Below are positions 25,445 to 33,357 of a stretch of 64,000 bases of DNA, in pieces. The position numbers and the translations under genes are program-made. Under the pieces are notes generated by a model. The model worked only from the letters and a program-made list of their open reading frames with translations. It made no database searches and was not told the origin of the DNA. Source of the stretch: Parasphingopyxis marina (GTDB taxonomy: Bacteria > Pseudomonadota > Alphaproteobacteria > Sphingomonadales > Sphingomonadaceae). The DNA lies in NCBI RefSeq assembly GCF_014237875.1, contig NZ_JACJVJ010000003.1:248001-312000 (forward strand), in the 5' to 3' direction. Numbering within the stretch: the first letter of the stretch is position 1; each line of letters starts with the position of its first letter.

Positions 25445-26221
25445 ATGGCAGCAGGGTCAGGTCCGTCCGTCCGTTTCGAGGGTCTAGCGAAGAGCTTTGA
25501 CGGCGGCACGACCCATGCGGTCGCGCCGCTCGATCTCGATATTGCGGGCGGGACTTTCGTCGCGCTGGTCGGCGAAAGCGGGTCGGGCAAGTCGACCTTG
25601 CTGAAGACGATCAACCGGCTGGTCGATCCGAGCGCGGGCAGGGTGCTGCTGGGCGACGTCCCGGTCGGGGATCGCGACCCTGCCGACCTGCGCCGCCATA
25701 TCGGCTATGTATTTCAGAATATCGGGTTATTCCCGCATATAACGGTCGCTGAGAATATCGGCATCATTCCCCGCCTGACAGGGGACGAAAGCGTCGCCCA
25801 GACCGCAGACCTGCTCGATCTCGTCGGCCTTTCTCCGGATATGGCCGATCGCCTGCCGGCCGAACTTTCCGGCGGCCAGCAGCAGCGCGTCGGCGTCGCC
25901 CGCGCGCTCGCCGGCGAGCCGGGGCTGATGCTGATGGACGAACCGTTCGGCGCGCTCGATCCGGTGACCCGGGACCAGCTCGGCGACAGCTATCGCGAAC
26001 TCCATGATCGGCTCGGCCTCACCACGATCATGGTCACGCATGACATGGCCGAGGCGTTGCTGCTCGCCGATCGCATCCTGGTGATGCATGAAGGCGAGGT
26101 TGTTGCCGATGGCACGCCTCAGGCCCTGCTTGCTGGGGAGGGCGGCGAGACGGCGGACGCGCTGATCGCGGTTCCCAAGCGCCAGATCGCGCGGCTCCGC
26201 ACGCTGGAGGGCGGCATATGA
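25445..26221 (+). CDS. Osmoprotectant-type ABC transporter ATP-binding protein
   Basis: The 258-residue ATPase shows Walker A GESGSGKSTLLKTINRL, the Q-loop FQNIGLFPHITVAENI, signature LSGGQQQRVGVARAL and Walker B LMLMDEPFGALDPVTR. It is of the OpuA/OpuB (ProV-like) group but lacks the C-terminal tandem CBS domains that sense ionic strength. It overlaps the downstream permease gene by 4 bases and forms one transporter with it. Confidence 0.9.
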   Translation: MAAGSGPSVRFEGLAKSFDGGTTHAVAPLDLDIAGGTFVALVGESGSGKSTLLKTINRLVDPSAGRVLLGDVPVGDRDPADLRRHIGYVFQNIGLFPHITVAENIGIIPRLTGDESVAQTADLLDLVGLSPDMADRLPAELSGGQQQRVGVARALAGEPGLMLMDEPFGALDPVTRDQLGDSYRELHDRLGLTTIMVTHDMAEALLLADRILVMHEGEVVADGTPQALLAGEGGETADALIAVPKRQIARLRTLEGGI

Positions 26222-27771
26222 CGGGCCGCTTTGTAGACGCCCTGGCGCAGGCTCCGCCGCTGCTCGCCGATCATGTGCTGCTCTCGGCCGCGGCGCTGGT
26301 GCTGGGGTTGGCGGTGGCGCTGCCGCTCGCCGTTGGCGCTTCGCGCAGTCCGGGGTTGCGGCGGGTCGCACTTGGCGCGGCAAGCTTCGTCCAGACGATA
26401 CCGGGGCTGGCGCTGCTGGCGCTTTTCTATCCGCTTCTGCTCGCGCTCAACGGCTTGCTGGAGCCGGTCGGTGCGGCGGTTCCGGCGCTCGGCTTCCTGC
26501 CGGCCTTGCTGGCGCTCGGTCTCTATGCCGTGCTTCCGATTCTCCGCAATGCCGTAACCGGCCTGACAGGCATCGATCCGGCGATCATCGAGGCGGCCGA
26601 TGGCGTCGGCATGACGCCGCGCCAGAAGCTCCGGCTGGTCGAAGCGCCGCTCGCCGCCCCCGTCGTCATGGCGGGTATCCGCACGGCAGCGGTGTGGACG
26701 ATCGGCGCGGCGACGCTTTCAACTACCGTTGGCCAGCCGAGCCTTGGCGATATGATCTTTGCCGGGCTGCAGACGCAGAATTGGGCGTTGGTGCTCGCGG
26801 GCTGCCTTGCTGCTGCGGGACTTGCGCTTGCCGCCGATGCGCTGCTCGGCTTGATCGAGGCGGGCATTGCGGACCGCCGCCGCTGGAAGGTCTGGGCCGG
26901 GCTGGTGGCTTTGCTTGCCGGCGTCCTGCTCGCCCTTTCGCCGATCCTTTTTTCCGGCGCGCGCGGCGACGTCGTCACCGTCGGCGCCAAGGGATTCAGC
27001 GAGCAATATATCCTCGCCCGGATGATCGGCGGGCGGCTGCAGGCAGCCGGCTATGAAGTCCGTTATCGCGACGGGCTGGGGTCGACCGTAGCATTTGCGG
27101 CGCTGACTCGCGGCGATATCGACGTCTATGTCGACTATACCGGAACGCTCTGGACCAACGCCATGCGCCGCGAGGACAATCCCCCGCGCGACGAGATGCT
27201 GGACGAACTCGGCGCGTGGATCGATGCGAGCTATGGCGCGCAGGTGATGGGCCGGCTCGGTTTCGAGAACACCTATGCCTTTGCCGTGACCCAGGAAACG
27301 GCGCGGCGTTATGGCCTTGAAACCATCGACGAACTTGCCGGCGTTGCGCCCGATTTCACCATGGGCACCGATATCGAGTTCCTCAACCGCCCGGAATGGA
27401 CGAGCATCCGCGATGCCTATGGGCTTGCATTCGCCTCGACCCAATCCTTCCAGCCGACCTTCATGTACCGCGCGGTGGAAAGCGGGCGGGCCGACGTCAT
27501 CACCGCCTTTTCTTCCGATGGCCGGATCGCGGCGAGCAATCTTTTTGTACTTGGCGATCCGCGCGGCGCCATTCCCAACTATGATGCAGTGCTGCTGGTC
27601 GCGCCGGGTCGCGCGGGAGACCGGCGTTTTCGCGGCGCTCTCCAGCCGCTGATCGATGCGATTCCGGTCGAAGCGATGCGTGAGGCGAATTTCATGGTCG
27701 ACCGCGATGCCGACAAGGCGACGCCCGCCGAGGCGGCGCGGTGGCTGGAATCGCGGATCGCGGCACACTGA
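26218..27771 (+). CDS. Osmoprotectant ABC transporter, fused permease and substrate-binding domain
   Basis: The 517-residue protein joins an OpuBB-like permease (residues about 1-235, five to six helices, EAA loop IEAADGVGMTPRQKLRLVEAPLA) to an OpuBC-like binding domain. The binding domain begins at VTVGAKGFSEQYILARMIGG and includes DVYVDYTGTLW. Such fusions are known for choline, glycine betaine, ergothioneine and carnitine systems. The substrate cannot be decided from sequence by eye. The membrane anchor between the two parts is the helix around residues 222-243. Confidence 0.9.
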   Translation: MTGRFVDALAQAPPLLADHVLLSAAALVLGLAVALPLAVGASRSPGLRRVALGAASFVQTIPGLALLALFYPLLLALNGLLEPVGAAVPALGFLPALLALGLYAVLPILRNAVTGLTGIDPAIIEAADGVGMTPRQKLRLVEAPLAAPVVMAGIRTAAVWTIGAATLSTTVGQPSLGDMIFAGLQTQNWALVLAGCLAAAGLALAADALLGLIEAGIADRRRWKVWAGLVALLAGVLLALSPILFSGARGDVVTVGAKGFSEQYILARMIGGRLQAAGYEVRYRDGLGSTVAFAALTRGDIDVYVDYTGTLWTNAMRREDNPPRDEMLDELGAWIDASYGAQVMGRLGFENTYAFAVTQETARRYGLETIDELAGVAPDFTMGTDIEFLNRPEWTSIRDAYGLAFASTQSFQPTFMYRAVESGRADVITAFSSDGRIAASNLFVLGDPRGAIPNYDAVLLVAPGRAGDRRFRGALQPLIDAIPVEAMREANFMVDRDADKATPAEAARWLESRIAAH

Positions 27772-27809
27772 AAATATAAAAGGCCATGAGAGAAAAGACG
27801 TCAGGCGAC

Positions 27810-27838
27810 TTGATTGCTATGAAACAAAACAATATCGT
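27810..27838 (+). promoter_or_regulatory. Probable promoter of the hydroxycinnamoyl-CoA operon
   Basis: TTGATT (27810-27815) and TATCGT (27833-27838) are spaced 17 bases apart. The next downstream gene is the hydratase-lyase at 27877. The -10 box runs into an inverted repeat. Confidence 0.45.
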
Positions 27839-27863
27839 CTTCCACCAACAAGGCGAAGACGAT
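27834..27863 (+). promoter_or_regulatory. Perfect 9-bp inverted repeat at the operon start (operator or leader hairpin)
   Basis: ATCGTCTTC (27834-27842) and GAAGACGAT (27855-27863) are exact complements with a 12-base loop. The repeat covers the end of the -10 box, the likely transcription start and the base just before the Shine-Dalgarno AGGGGA (27865-27870). It could be a repressor site for an inducer such as feruloyl-CoA, or an RNA hairpin acting on translation. Confidence 0.6.
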
Positions 27864-27876
27864 TAGGGGATGATGA

Positions 27877-28716
27877 ATGGCTGAAGGTCGTACTGAAGAA
27901 GATACCGTAGCTTTCGAGGTGAAAGACGGCATCGCCTGGGTACAGTTCAATCGGCCCGAAAAGCGTAACTGCATGAATCCAAGGCTCAATCGGCAGATGC
28001 TGCGCGTGTTGGACGAACTGGAGTTTCGGGACGATGTTTCCGTGCTGGTGCTGACCGGCGAAGGCGAAGCCTGGTCGGCCGGCATGGATCTCAAGGAATA
28101 TTTCCGCGAAAATGAAGAAAAGGGTCTCCGCGCGATCCGCACGGCGCAGCGCGAAGCCTATAGCTGGTGGGAACGTCTTCGCTGGTTCGAGAAGCCGACG
28201 ATCGCGATGATCAACGGCTGGTGTTTCGGCGGCGCTTACGGCCCGCTCTTTGCCTGCGATCTGGCTTTCGCTGCCGAAAGCGCGCAGTTCGGCCTTTCAG
28301 AGATCAACTGGGGCATCCTGCCCGGCGGCGGGGCTTCGAAGGTGGCTTCCGAGTTGCTCAATTTCCGCAACGCCATGTATCATGCGATGATGGGCGAAAA
28401 TCTCAGCGGTATCCAGGCGGCGGAACAGGGGCTCGTGAACGAGGCACTGCCCGCGGCGGCGCTCGAGGATCGCGTGATCGAGGTGTGCAAAACGCTACAG
28501 GAAAAAGACGCCACCGCATTGCGCGCGACCAAATGGGCGGTGCGGCGGATGCGCGAAATGACCTATGATAATGCCGAGGATTATCTGATCCGCGCGCAGG
28601 AAGCCGCCAACAGCTTTGGCTGGGACGCGCGCAAGGAAGCGACGAAACAATTCATCGACGAAAAGACCTTCAAGCCGGGTCTCGGCACGTTCGACAAGAG
28701 CAAGGTGAAGGCCTGA
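27877..28716 (+). CDS. ferB: p-Hydroxycinnamoyl-CoA hydratase/lyase (feruloyl-CoA to vanillin)
   Basis: This 279-residue crotonase-family enzyme closely resembles HCHL/FerB/Ech, which hydrate feruloyl- or coumaroyl-CoA and cleave it to vanillin or 4-hydroxybenzaldehyde plus acetyl-CoA. Visible family segments are FNRPEKRNCMNPRLNR, GEAWSAGMDLKEYFRE, KPTIAMINGWCFGGA, FGLSEINWGILPGG and a C-terminal KQFIDEKTFKPGL. The start is ATG 27877 with AGGGGA. It is co-transcribed with the acyl-CoA synthetase 6 bases downstream. The exact preference (feruloyl or coumaroyl) is inferred from the neighbourhood. Confidence 0.9.
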   Translation: MAEGRTEEDTVAFEVKDGIAWVQFNRPEKRNCMNPRLNRQMLRVLDELEFRDDVSVLVLTGEGEAWSAGMDLKEYFRENEEKGLRAIRTAQREAYSWWERLRWFEKPTIAMINGWCFGGAYGPLFACDLAFAAESAQFGLSEINWGILPGGGASKVASELLNFRNAMYHAMMGENLSGIQAAEQGLVNEALPAAALEDRVIEVCKTLQEKDATALRATKWAVRRMREMTYDNAEDYLIRAQEAANSFGWDARKEATKQFIDEKTFKPGLGTFDKSKVKA

Positions 28717-28721
28717 CATAG

Positions 28722-30236
28722 ATGAACACGGAACCCGTCGCCGATTTCCTGGCGCATTATGCCAAGTGGCGGCCCAAATATCCGGCATCGATAGACGCGG
28801 TTACGGGGGTAAGGACAAGCTATGCCGAGCTTGAAGACCGCGTGCGCTGCGTCGTCGGCCTGCTCGTCGCCGATTTCGGGATTGCCGAGGGGGACCGGGT
28901 CGCGATGCTCGCGACCAACCGGCTGGATATCGTCGTGCTGCATTTCGCCTGTTCGCGGATCGGCGCGATCTTCGTGCCGCTCAACTGGCGGCTGAGCCAA
29001 GGGGAAATCGCGAACCAGCTGGAGGATTCCGATCCCAAATTGCTGATCGGCGACGACCAGATCGACAAATTCTCCGCCGATGCTTTGCGAGGCATCGAGA
29101 CGGTCGGATTCGCGGACCTCGCCAAACGCATCGACGCGGCGGAGCCCGTGGCCATGCTGGGCCGCGATGCGGACCTGCCGGTGCTGATGCTTTTCACCTC
29201 GGGAACGTCGGGACGCCCTAAGGGCGCGCTCCTTTCCGAACGAAACCTGACGACCAGCGGCCTCAACTTCATTGCCGTGGGCGGGGTCGGCCCGGATAGT
29301 GCCTTCCTGTGCGATGCGCCGATGTTCCATGTGCTGGGGCTCGTTTCCAACATCCGCCCGCCGCTGATCCTCGGCGGGACGATGGTGATGTCGCCGGGCT
29401 TCAACCCGCCCGATACGATGGCACGCTTCGCCAATCCCGATCTCGGCATCACCCATTATTTCTGCGTGCCGCAAATGGCCGAGATGATGCGCAATCACGA
29501 GGCGTTCGATCCGGAAAAATTTCGCGGGCTTGCCGCACTCTTCACCGGCGGCGCGCCGCATCCGGCGGGCAAGATCCGCGAATGGATTGCCGACGGGATC
29601 GCGATCGGCAACGGCTATGGGATGACGGAAACCGGCGCCGCGATGGGTATGCCGCTCGACCTGGAACTCGAAACCGAAAAGATCGAATCCTCCGGCCTTC
29701 CCGGCCCCTTCATGGAGATCGGTATCGCGGGCGCAGACGGAGCATTGCTGCCGACCGGCGAAGTCGGCGAAATTTGGATGCGCGGCCCGGGAGTCACGAC
29801 CGGTTATTGGCGGCGGCCCGAGGCGAACGCGGAAAGCTTTACCGAAGATGGCTGGTTCAAGTCCGGCGATCTCGGCTATCGCGACGAAGACGGCTTTTTC
29901 TATCTCGTCGACCGCAAGAAGGACATGTTCATATCGGGCGGCGAAAATGTCTATCCGGCCGAGGTGGAGGCAGCACTGCTCGCCCATAGCTCGATTTCCG
30001 AAGCCGCCGTTATCGGTGTTGCCGACGAAAAATGGGGCGAAGTCGGTCACGCGGCGCTGGTGCTGCGGCGCGGAGCCAGCGAGAGCGATTTCGATCTCGC
30101 GGCCCATTGCAGCCCGCGGCTCGCCCGGTACAAGATCCCGAAATATGTTACATTCCTGCCCGAATTGCCGCGCGCGGGATCGGGCAAGCTTCAGAAAAAG
30201 GGGCTGAAGGATATTCTGGAAAAGCGGGGCAGCTAG
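28722..30236 (+). CDS. Acyl-CoA synthetase, probably for hydroxycinnamic acids
   Basis: The 504-residue adenylate-forming enzyme shows the P-loop LFTSGTSGRPKGALLSE, YGMTETGAAMGMP, the SGDLGYRDEDGFFYLVDR hinge region and the catalytic Lys near SGKLQKKGLKD. It activates an acid to an acyl-CoA through an AMP intermediate. Sitting 6 bases after a hydroxycinnamoyl-CoA hydratase-lyase, it most likely supplies feruloyl- or coumaroyl-CoA (a role played by FerA/Fcs). The SYK-6 FerA is a different (NDP-forming) type as far as I recall, so the assignment is functional, not by sequence name. Confidence 0.85.
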   Translation: MNTEPVADFLAHYAKWRPKYPASIDAVTGVRTSYAELEDRVRCVVGLLVADFGIAEGDRVAMLATNRLDIVVLHFACSRIGAIFVPLNWRLSQGEIANQLEDSDPKLLIGDDQIDKFSADALRGIETVGFADLAKRIDAAEPVAMLGRDADLPVLMLFTSGTSGRPKGALLSERNLTTSGLNFIAVGGVGPDSAFLCDAPMFHVLGLVSNIRPPLILGGTMVMSPGFNPPDTMARFANPDLGITHYFCVPQMAEMMRNHEAFDPEKFRGLAALFTGGAPHPAGKIREWIADGIAIGNGYGMTETGAAMGMPLDLELETEKIESSGLPGPFMEIGIAGADGALLPTGEVGEIWMRGPGVTTGYWRRPEANAESFTEDGWFKSGDLGYRDEDGFFYLVDRKKDMFISGGENVYPAEVEAALLAHSSISEAAVIGVADEKWGEVGHAALVLRRGASESDFDLAAHCSPRLARYKIPKYVTFLPELPRAGSGKLQKKGLKDILEKRGS

Positions 30237-30256
30237 CCCGCGAAAAGGAGAGGGCC

Positions 30257-30868
30257 ATGAAAATCGCATTGATCGGAGCGACCGGAAATGTCGGCCAGCG
30301 GGTGATCGATGAGGCGCTGAGCCGAGGCCACGAAGTGACCGCGCTGGCACGGAGCGCCGACAAGCTCGACCCGCGCGAGGGCCTGAAACCCTTGGCGTTT
30401 GACCTCACCGAGGAGGAAAGCGCTCCCGCCGCGATCGCCGGGCATGATTGTGCTGTGCTTTCGGTGCGTTTCAACGGACTCGATTTCGAGCAGGTGCTGC
30501 GGGTGATCCGCAATTCCGGTGTGCCGCGCGTGCTGATCGTGGGCGGCGCGGCGTCGCTGGAGGCGGAACCGGGCAAGCAACTGATCGATCAGCCGGGGTT
30601 CCCGGATGAGATCAAGACCGAGGCCGAACCTGCGCGCCAAGCGCTCAACCGGCTGTACGAAGTGAAGGATATCGACTGGACCTTCCTGTCGCCTTCTGTC
30701 TTTTTCGGTCCCGGCGAACGGACCGGCAAATTTCGGCTCGGCAAGGACGCACTGCTGACCGCCGAGGACGGCAAGAGCCATATTTCATACGAGGACTATG
30801 CCGTGGCGCTGCTCGACGAGATCGAGAAACCCCAGCATAGTCGCGAGCGCTTCACTGTCGGTTATTAG
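30257..30868 (+). CDS. NAD(P)H-binding Rossmann protein (YwnB/atypical SDR-like)
   Basis: The 203-residue protein has an N-terminal GATGNVGQRV nucleotide loop, GHEVTALARSADKL (basic residue after beta-2, suggesting NADP), and VPRVLIVGGAASL. These are features of the NAD(P)H-binding atypical SDR family. No YxxxK catalytic pair is obvious. AAAGGAG precedes ATG 30257. It probably belongs to the ferB operon, 20 bases after the synthetase, but its reaction is unknown. Confidence 0.82.
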   Translation: MKIALIGATGNVGQRVIDEALSRGHEVTALARSADKLDPREGLKPLAFDLTEEESAPAAIAGHDCAVLSVRFNGLDFEQVLRVIRNSGVPRVLIVGGAASLEAEPGKQLIDQPGFPDEIKTEAEPARQALNRLYEVKDIDWTFLSPSVFFGPGERTGKFRLGKDALLTAEDGKSHISYEDYAVALLDEIEKPQHSRERFTVGY

Positions 30869-30900
30869 TTCGCTGTCGTCCGCGCGTGACCGGAAAGGCG

Positions 30901-31299
30901 CTAGGCGCTCTCGGCTCTATTGCGCAACGAGCCACCGGGGCGCAGCATATTGTCCACATGCACCAGGAGCTCCGCGGGATCGAAGGGCTTGGTCAGGAAA
31001 TCGTCGATACCCGTCAACATCGCCTTGAAGACATTATCCCGTTCCTTGCGGGCGGTCAGCATGATCAGCACGAGATCGGCATGAGCGGGGTTTGCGCGTA
31101 GTTTTTCCGCTACCTCGAACCCCGAGAGGACTGGCATCATCGCGTCGAGAACGGCTAGGTCGAAATCGCCGTTATCGGCGAGTTCGAGGGCGGCGGCGCC
31201 ATCAAGGGCCAGTACGACGTCATGACCGCCGCTTTCGAGCTTTATACGTATGAATTCGCCCAGCAGCGGATCATCGTCCGCGACAAGAATCTTTGCCAT
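30901..31299 (-). CDS. Single-domain response regulator
   Basis: The 132-residue CheY-like receiver has the acidic pocket Asp8-Asp9-Asp10, phosphoacceptor Asp52 (VLDAMMP), Thr82 and Lys104 (LTKPFDP), so all key residues are present. There is no output domain, hence it acts by protein contact or in a phosphorelay. No histidine kinase is nearby. The leader contains an odd hairpin with a poly-C/poly-T loop. It is convergent with the ferB operon. Confidence 0.92.
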   Translation of the reverse strand: MAKILVADDDPLLGEFIRIKLESGGHDVVLALDGAAALELADNGDFDLAVLDAMMPVLSGFEVAEKLRANPAHADLVLIMLTARKERDNVFKAMLTGIDDFLTKPFDPAELLVHVDNMLRPGGSLRNRAESA

Positions 31300-31327
31300 A
31301 GTGACACCCGTTTCCAGTTATTGGTTG

Positions 31328-31362
31328 ATGCGCGGCAAAAAAAAAGGGGGGGAGCCGCGCAT
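31328..31362 (-). other. 9-bp inverted repeat with a homopolymer loop upstream of the response regulator
   Basis: ATGCGCGGC (31328-31336) and GCCGCGCAT (31354-31362) are perfect complements. The 17-base loop on the plus strand is nine A, seven G and one A. On the coding (minus) strand of the response regulator the loop is T, C7, T9. It lies 29-63 bases upstream of that start codon. Confidence 0.6.
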
Positions 31363-31429
31363 TCTGGTGACACGAATAGTCTGAAAATCTTAATATTTCC
31401 GTGTCGGGTCGACCCGCCGTGACCCCGGC

Positions 31430-32305
31430 CTATTTCTTGCCGCCGGGGACGCCGCGTGCGACGCGCTTTTCATATTCGGGATCGTCTTCCGGCTTGGCGA
31501 GCGCCGCCATGACGTTGCCGTGAATGTCCTCCAGCATGTCGTGAAATTCCGGATAGGGGAGGATATAGAGCGCGTTCTCCTCGACGCCCTTCAGCACGTA
31601 TCGCGCTAGCGTATCCGGTTCCATACCGACCGAGATAACGTCCTTCAGCCGTTTGAACACTTCGGGATCTGCGCCGTAATAGCCGGTGTTTTCGAGATGC
31701 TTGGGTCGAGTGAGCACGGCCTCGTGGATGTTCGAGTTGACTGCGCCGGGACACAGCATCGAGACGCCGACACTGCTATCCTTGAGGTCCATCGCCAGGC
31801 ACTCGCAGAATCCGCGCACCGCCATCTTGGTCGTGCAGTAGATGCCTGTTCCGGGCAGCGCGACAAAGGCCGACATCGAGGCGGTCGTCACGATGTGGCA
31901 ATCGTCGCCGCGTTCCAACATGCGCGGCAGGAAGGTGTGGACGCCGTTGATCACGCCGTAGAGGTTGACGTCGATCTGCCACTGCCAATCTTCGGGCGTG
32001 GCATCCTGCATCGGCCCGAAGATTGAAACCCCGGCCGTATTGAAGAGCAATTGTACCGGTCCAAGTTTCGCTTCAACCTCGTTCGCGGCTGCCGCATAGG
32101 CGTCGCGGTCCGTGATATCGAGTTGGACTGGCATCACCTCGACGCCCTTTTCCTCGAAATGCGCGATTGCCTGATCGAGATGGTCCTGCCGGATATCGGC
32201 GATCGCCACCTTGCAGCCGGCGTTCGCGAAAACCTGCGCCTGGCCGAAACCGACTCCCGATCCGCCGCCGGTGATGAAGGCGGTTTTACCCGCGACCTTG
32301 GTCAT
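31430..32305 (-). CDS. SDR dehydrogenase resembling LigD-type C-alpha dehydrogenases
   Basis: The 291-residue enzyme has TGGGSGVGFGQAQVFANAG, ADIRQDHLDQA (Asp after beta-2, NAD preference) and NTAGVSIFGPMQDATPEDW. It continues with the catalytic Ser in TTASMSAF and YCTTKMAVRG (YxxxK). Together with VNLYGVINGVHTFLPRML, SNIHEA and ALYILPYPEF, this pattern is close to the sphingomonad LigD group, which oxidises the C-alpha alcohol of lignin beta-aryl ethers. The similarity was judged from memory. It overlaps the next SDR gene by 4 bases. Confidence 0.85.
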   Translation of the reverse strand: MTKVAGKTAFITGGGSGVGFGQAQVFANAGCKVAIADIRQDHLDQAIAHFEEKGVEVMPVQLDITDRDAYAAAANEVEAKLGPVQLLFNTAGVSIFGPMQDATPEDWQWQIDVNLYGVINGVHTFLPRMLERGDDCHIVTTASMSAFVALPGTGIYCTTKMAVRGFCECLAMDLKDSSVGVSMLCPGAVNSNIHEAVLTRPKHLENTGYYGADPEVFKRLKDVISVGMEPDTLARYVLKGVEENALYILPYPEFHDMLEDIHGNVMAALAKPEDDPEYEKRVARGVPGGKK

Positions 32306-33219
32306 GCCTTCTCTCCCGTTTTTGCGATGAGTGTTTCGTCGAACACCGCGTTGGAAAGGAGGAAGGCGATCGCCTCGGCGCGCTCGGCGTTGATCGGTTC
32401 GTTCGGGATGGAGGCGAGGATCGCCTTGAAGCGCGTTTCCATGCCGGCGCGGAATTCCGGATGGGTGAGGATGTACAGATCGTTCGCGCGCATGCCGGCC
32501 AGAACGCGTTCGCCGACTTCCTCGATCGTCATCCAGAGGGGAGAATTGGGCCGCTTTTCAAGGTTTCGCTCGTGCTGCGCATAGCCGCTATTTTCGCGAA
32601 ACTCTTCCGGGCGCAGTTCGCCGGATTGGGCGATCTTGGTCTGGACCGGGCCGGGAAGGAATGCCGAGACGCCGATATTATCGGCTTCCAGCTCACCGCG
32701 GATCGATTCCATCAGGCCGAGTGCCGCGGCCTTCGCGGTTGTGTAGATCGCCGCGCCGGGAATCGGGATCATTGCCGATTGCGAGGATGTGGCGACGATC
32801 TGTCCGCCCTCGCCGTGCGCCTTGATGCGCGGCAGGAAAGTAACGAGGCCGTTGATCACACCGCCGAGATTAACACCCAGCCCCCAGTCCCAATCGTCAT
32901 AAGCGGCTTCGCTGACCGGTCCGCCGATGCCGATACCGGCATTGCCGATGAGCATATGAACCTTTCCGAACCGGACCTCGGCTGCGTCCGCCGCATCGTT
33001 GAACCCTTCGCGGTCGGTGACGTCCAGCAGCACCGTTTCGACCTGGCTATCGGCGTCGAGCCAGGCGGCGGCTTCGTCGAGCGAGTCGTCGCGAATATCG
33101 GCGATAACGACGTTGGCGCCCGCCGTGACAAGCGCGCGCGCGATGCCGAGCCCGATGCCGTTTGCGCCGCCGGTGATGAACGCGGTCTTGCCGTCCACTT
33201 CGGCCATAGGTGTGATCAT
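32302..33219 (-). CDS. SDR dehydrogenase resembling LigL/LigN-type C-alpha dehydrogenases
   Basis: The 305-residue enzyme has TGGANGIGLGIARAL, VIADIRDDSLDEA, NAGIGIGGPV, the catalytic Ser in ATSSQSAM, and YTTAKAAALGLMESIRGEL. Downstream PGPVQTKIAQSGELRPEEF and LYILTHPEFRAGMETRFKAIL resemble LigL, LigN and LigO. With the neighbouring LigD-like gene it may handle the two enantiomeric alcohols of a lignin dimer. The ATG at 33219 follows GGAGAGGAG. It is the first gene of the two-gene minus operon. Confidence 0.85.
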   Translation of the reverse strand: MITPMAEVDGKTAFITGGANGIGLGIARALVTAGANVVIADIRDDSLDEAAAWLDADSQVETVLLDVTDREGFNDAADAAEVRFGKVHMLIGNAGIGIGGPVSEAAYDDWDWGLGVNLGGVINGLVTFLPRIKAHGEGGQIVATSSQSAMIPIPGAAIYTTAKAAALGLMESIRGELEADNIGVSAFLPGPVQTKIAQSGELRPEEFRENSGYAQHERNLEKRPNSPLWMTIEEVGERVLAGMRANDLYILTHPEFRAGMETRFKAILASIPNEPINAERAEAIAFLLSNAVFDETLIAKTGEKA

Positions 33220-33322
33220 GATGAGACTCCTCTCCTCGGCGGTCACGACTTTTTGCCGTTTTACCACAGACGATCCGCCATCCCCCTTTCTCGCAAATTG
33301 CTGTTGCCGCATGCAGTCCGGC

Positions 33323-33357
33323 GATTATTATAGTATCCAAAGTAACAGGGACAATAA
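33323..33357. promoter_or_regulatory. Overlapping divergent promoters between the SDR operon and the MmyB-type regulator
   Basis: On the minus strand TTGTCC, a 16-base spacer and a perfect TATAAT are followed by the SDR operon. On the plus strand the same patch gives TATTAT/TATAGT boxes in front of the regulator at 33357. The dyad-like GTATCC-AAA-GTAAC lies between. Overlap of the two promoters fits autoregulation. Confidence 0.4.
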
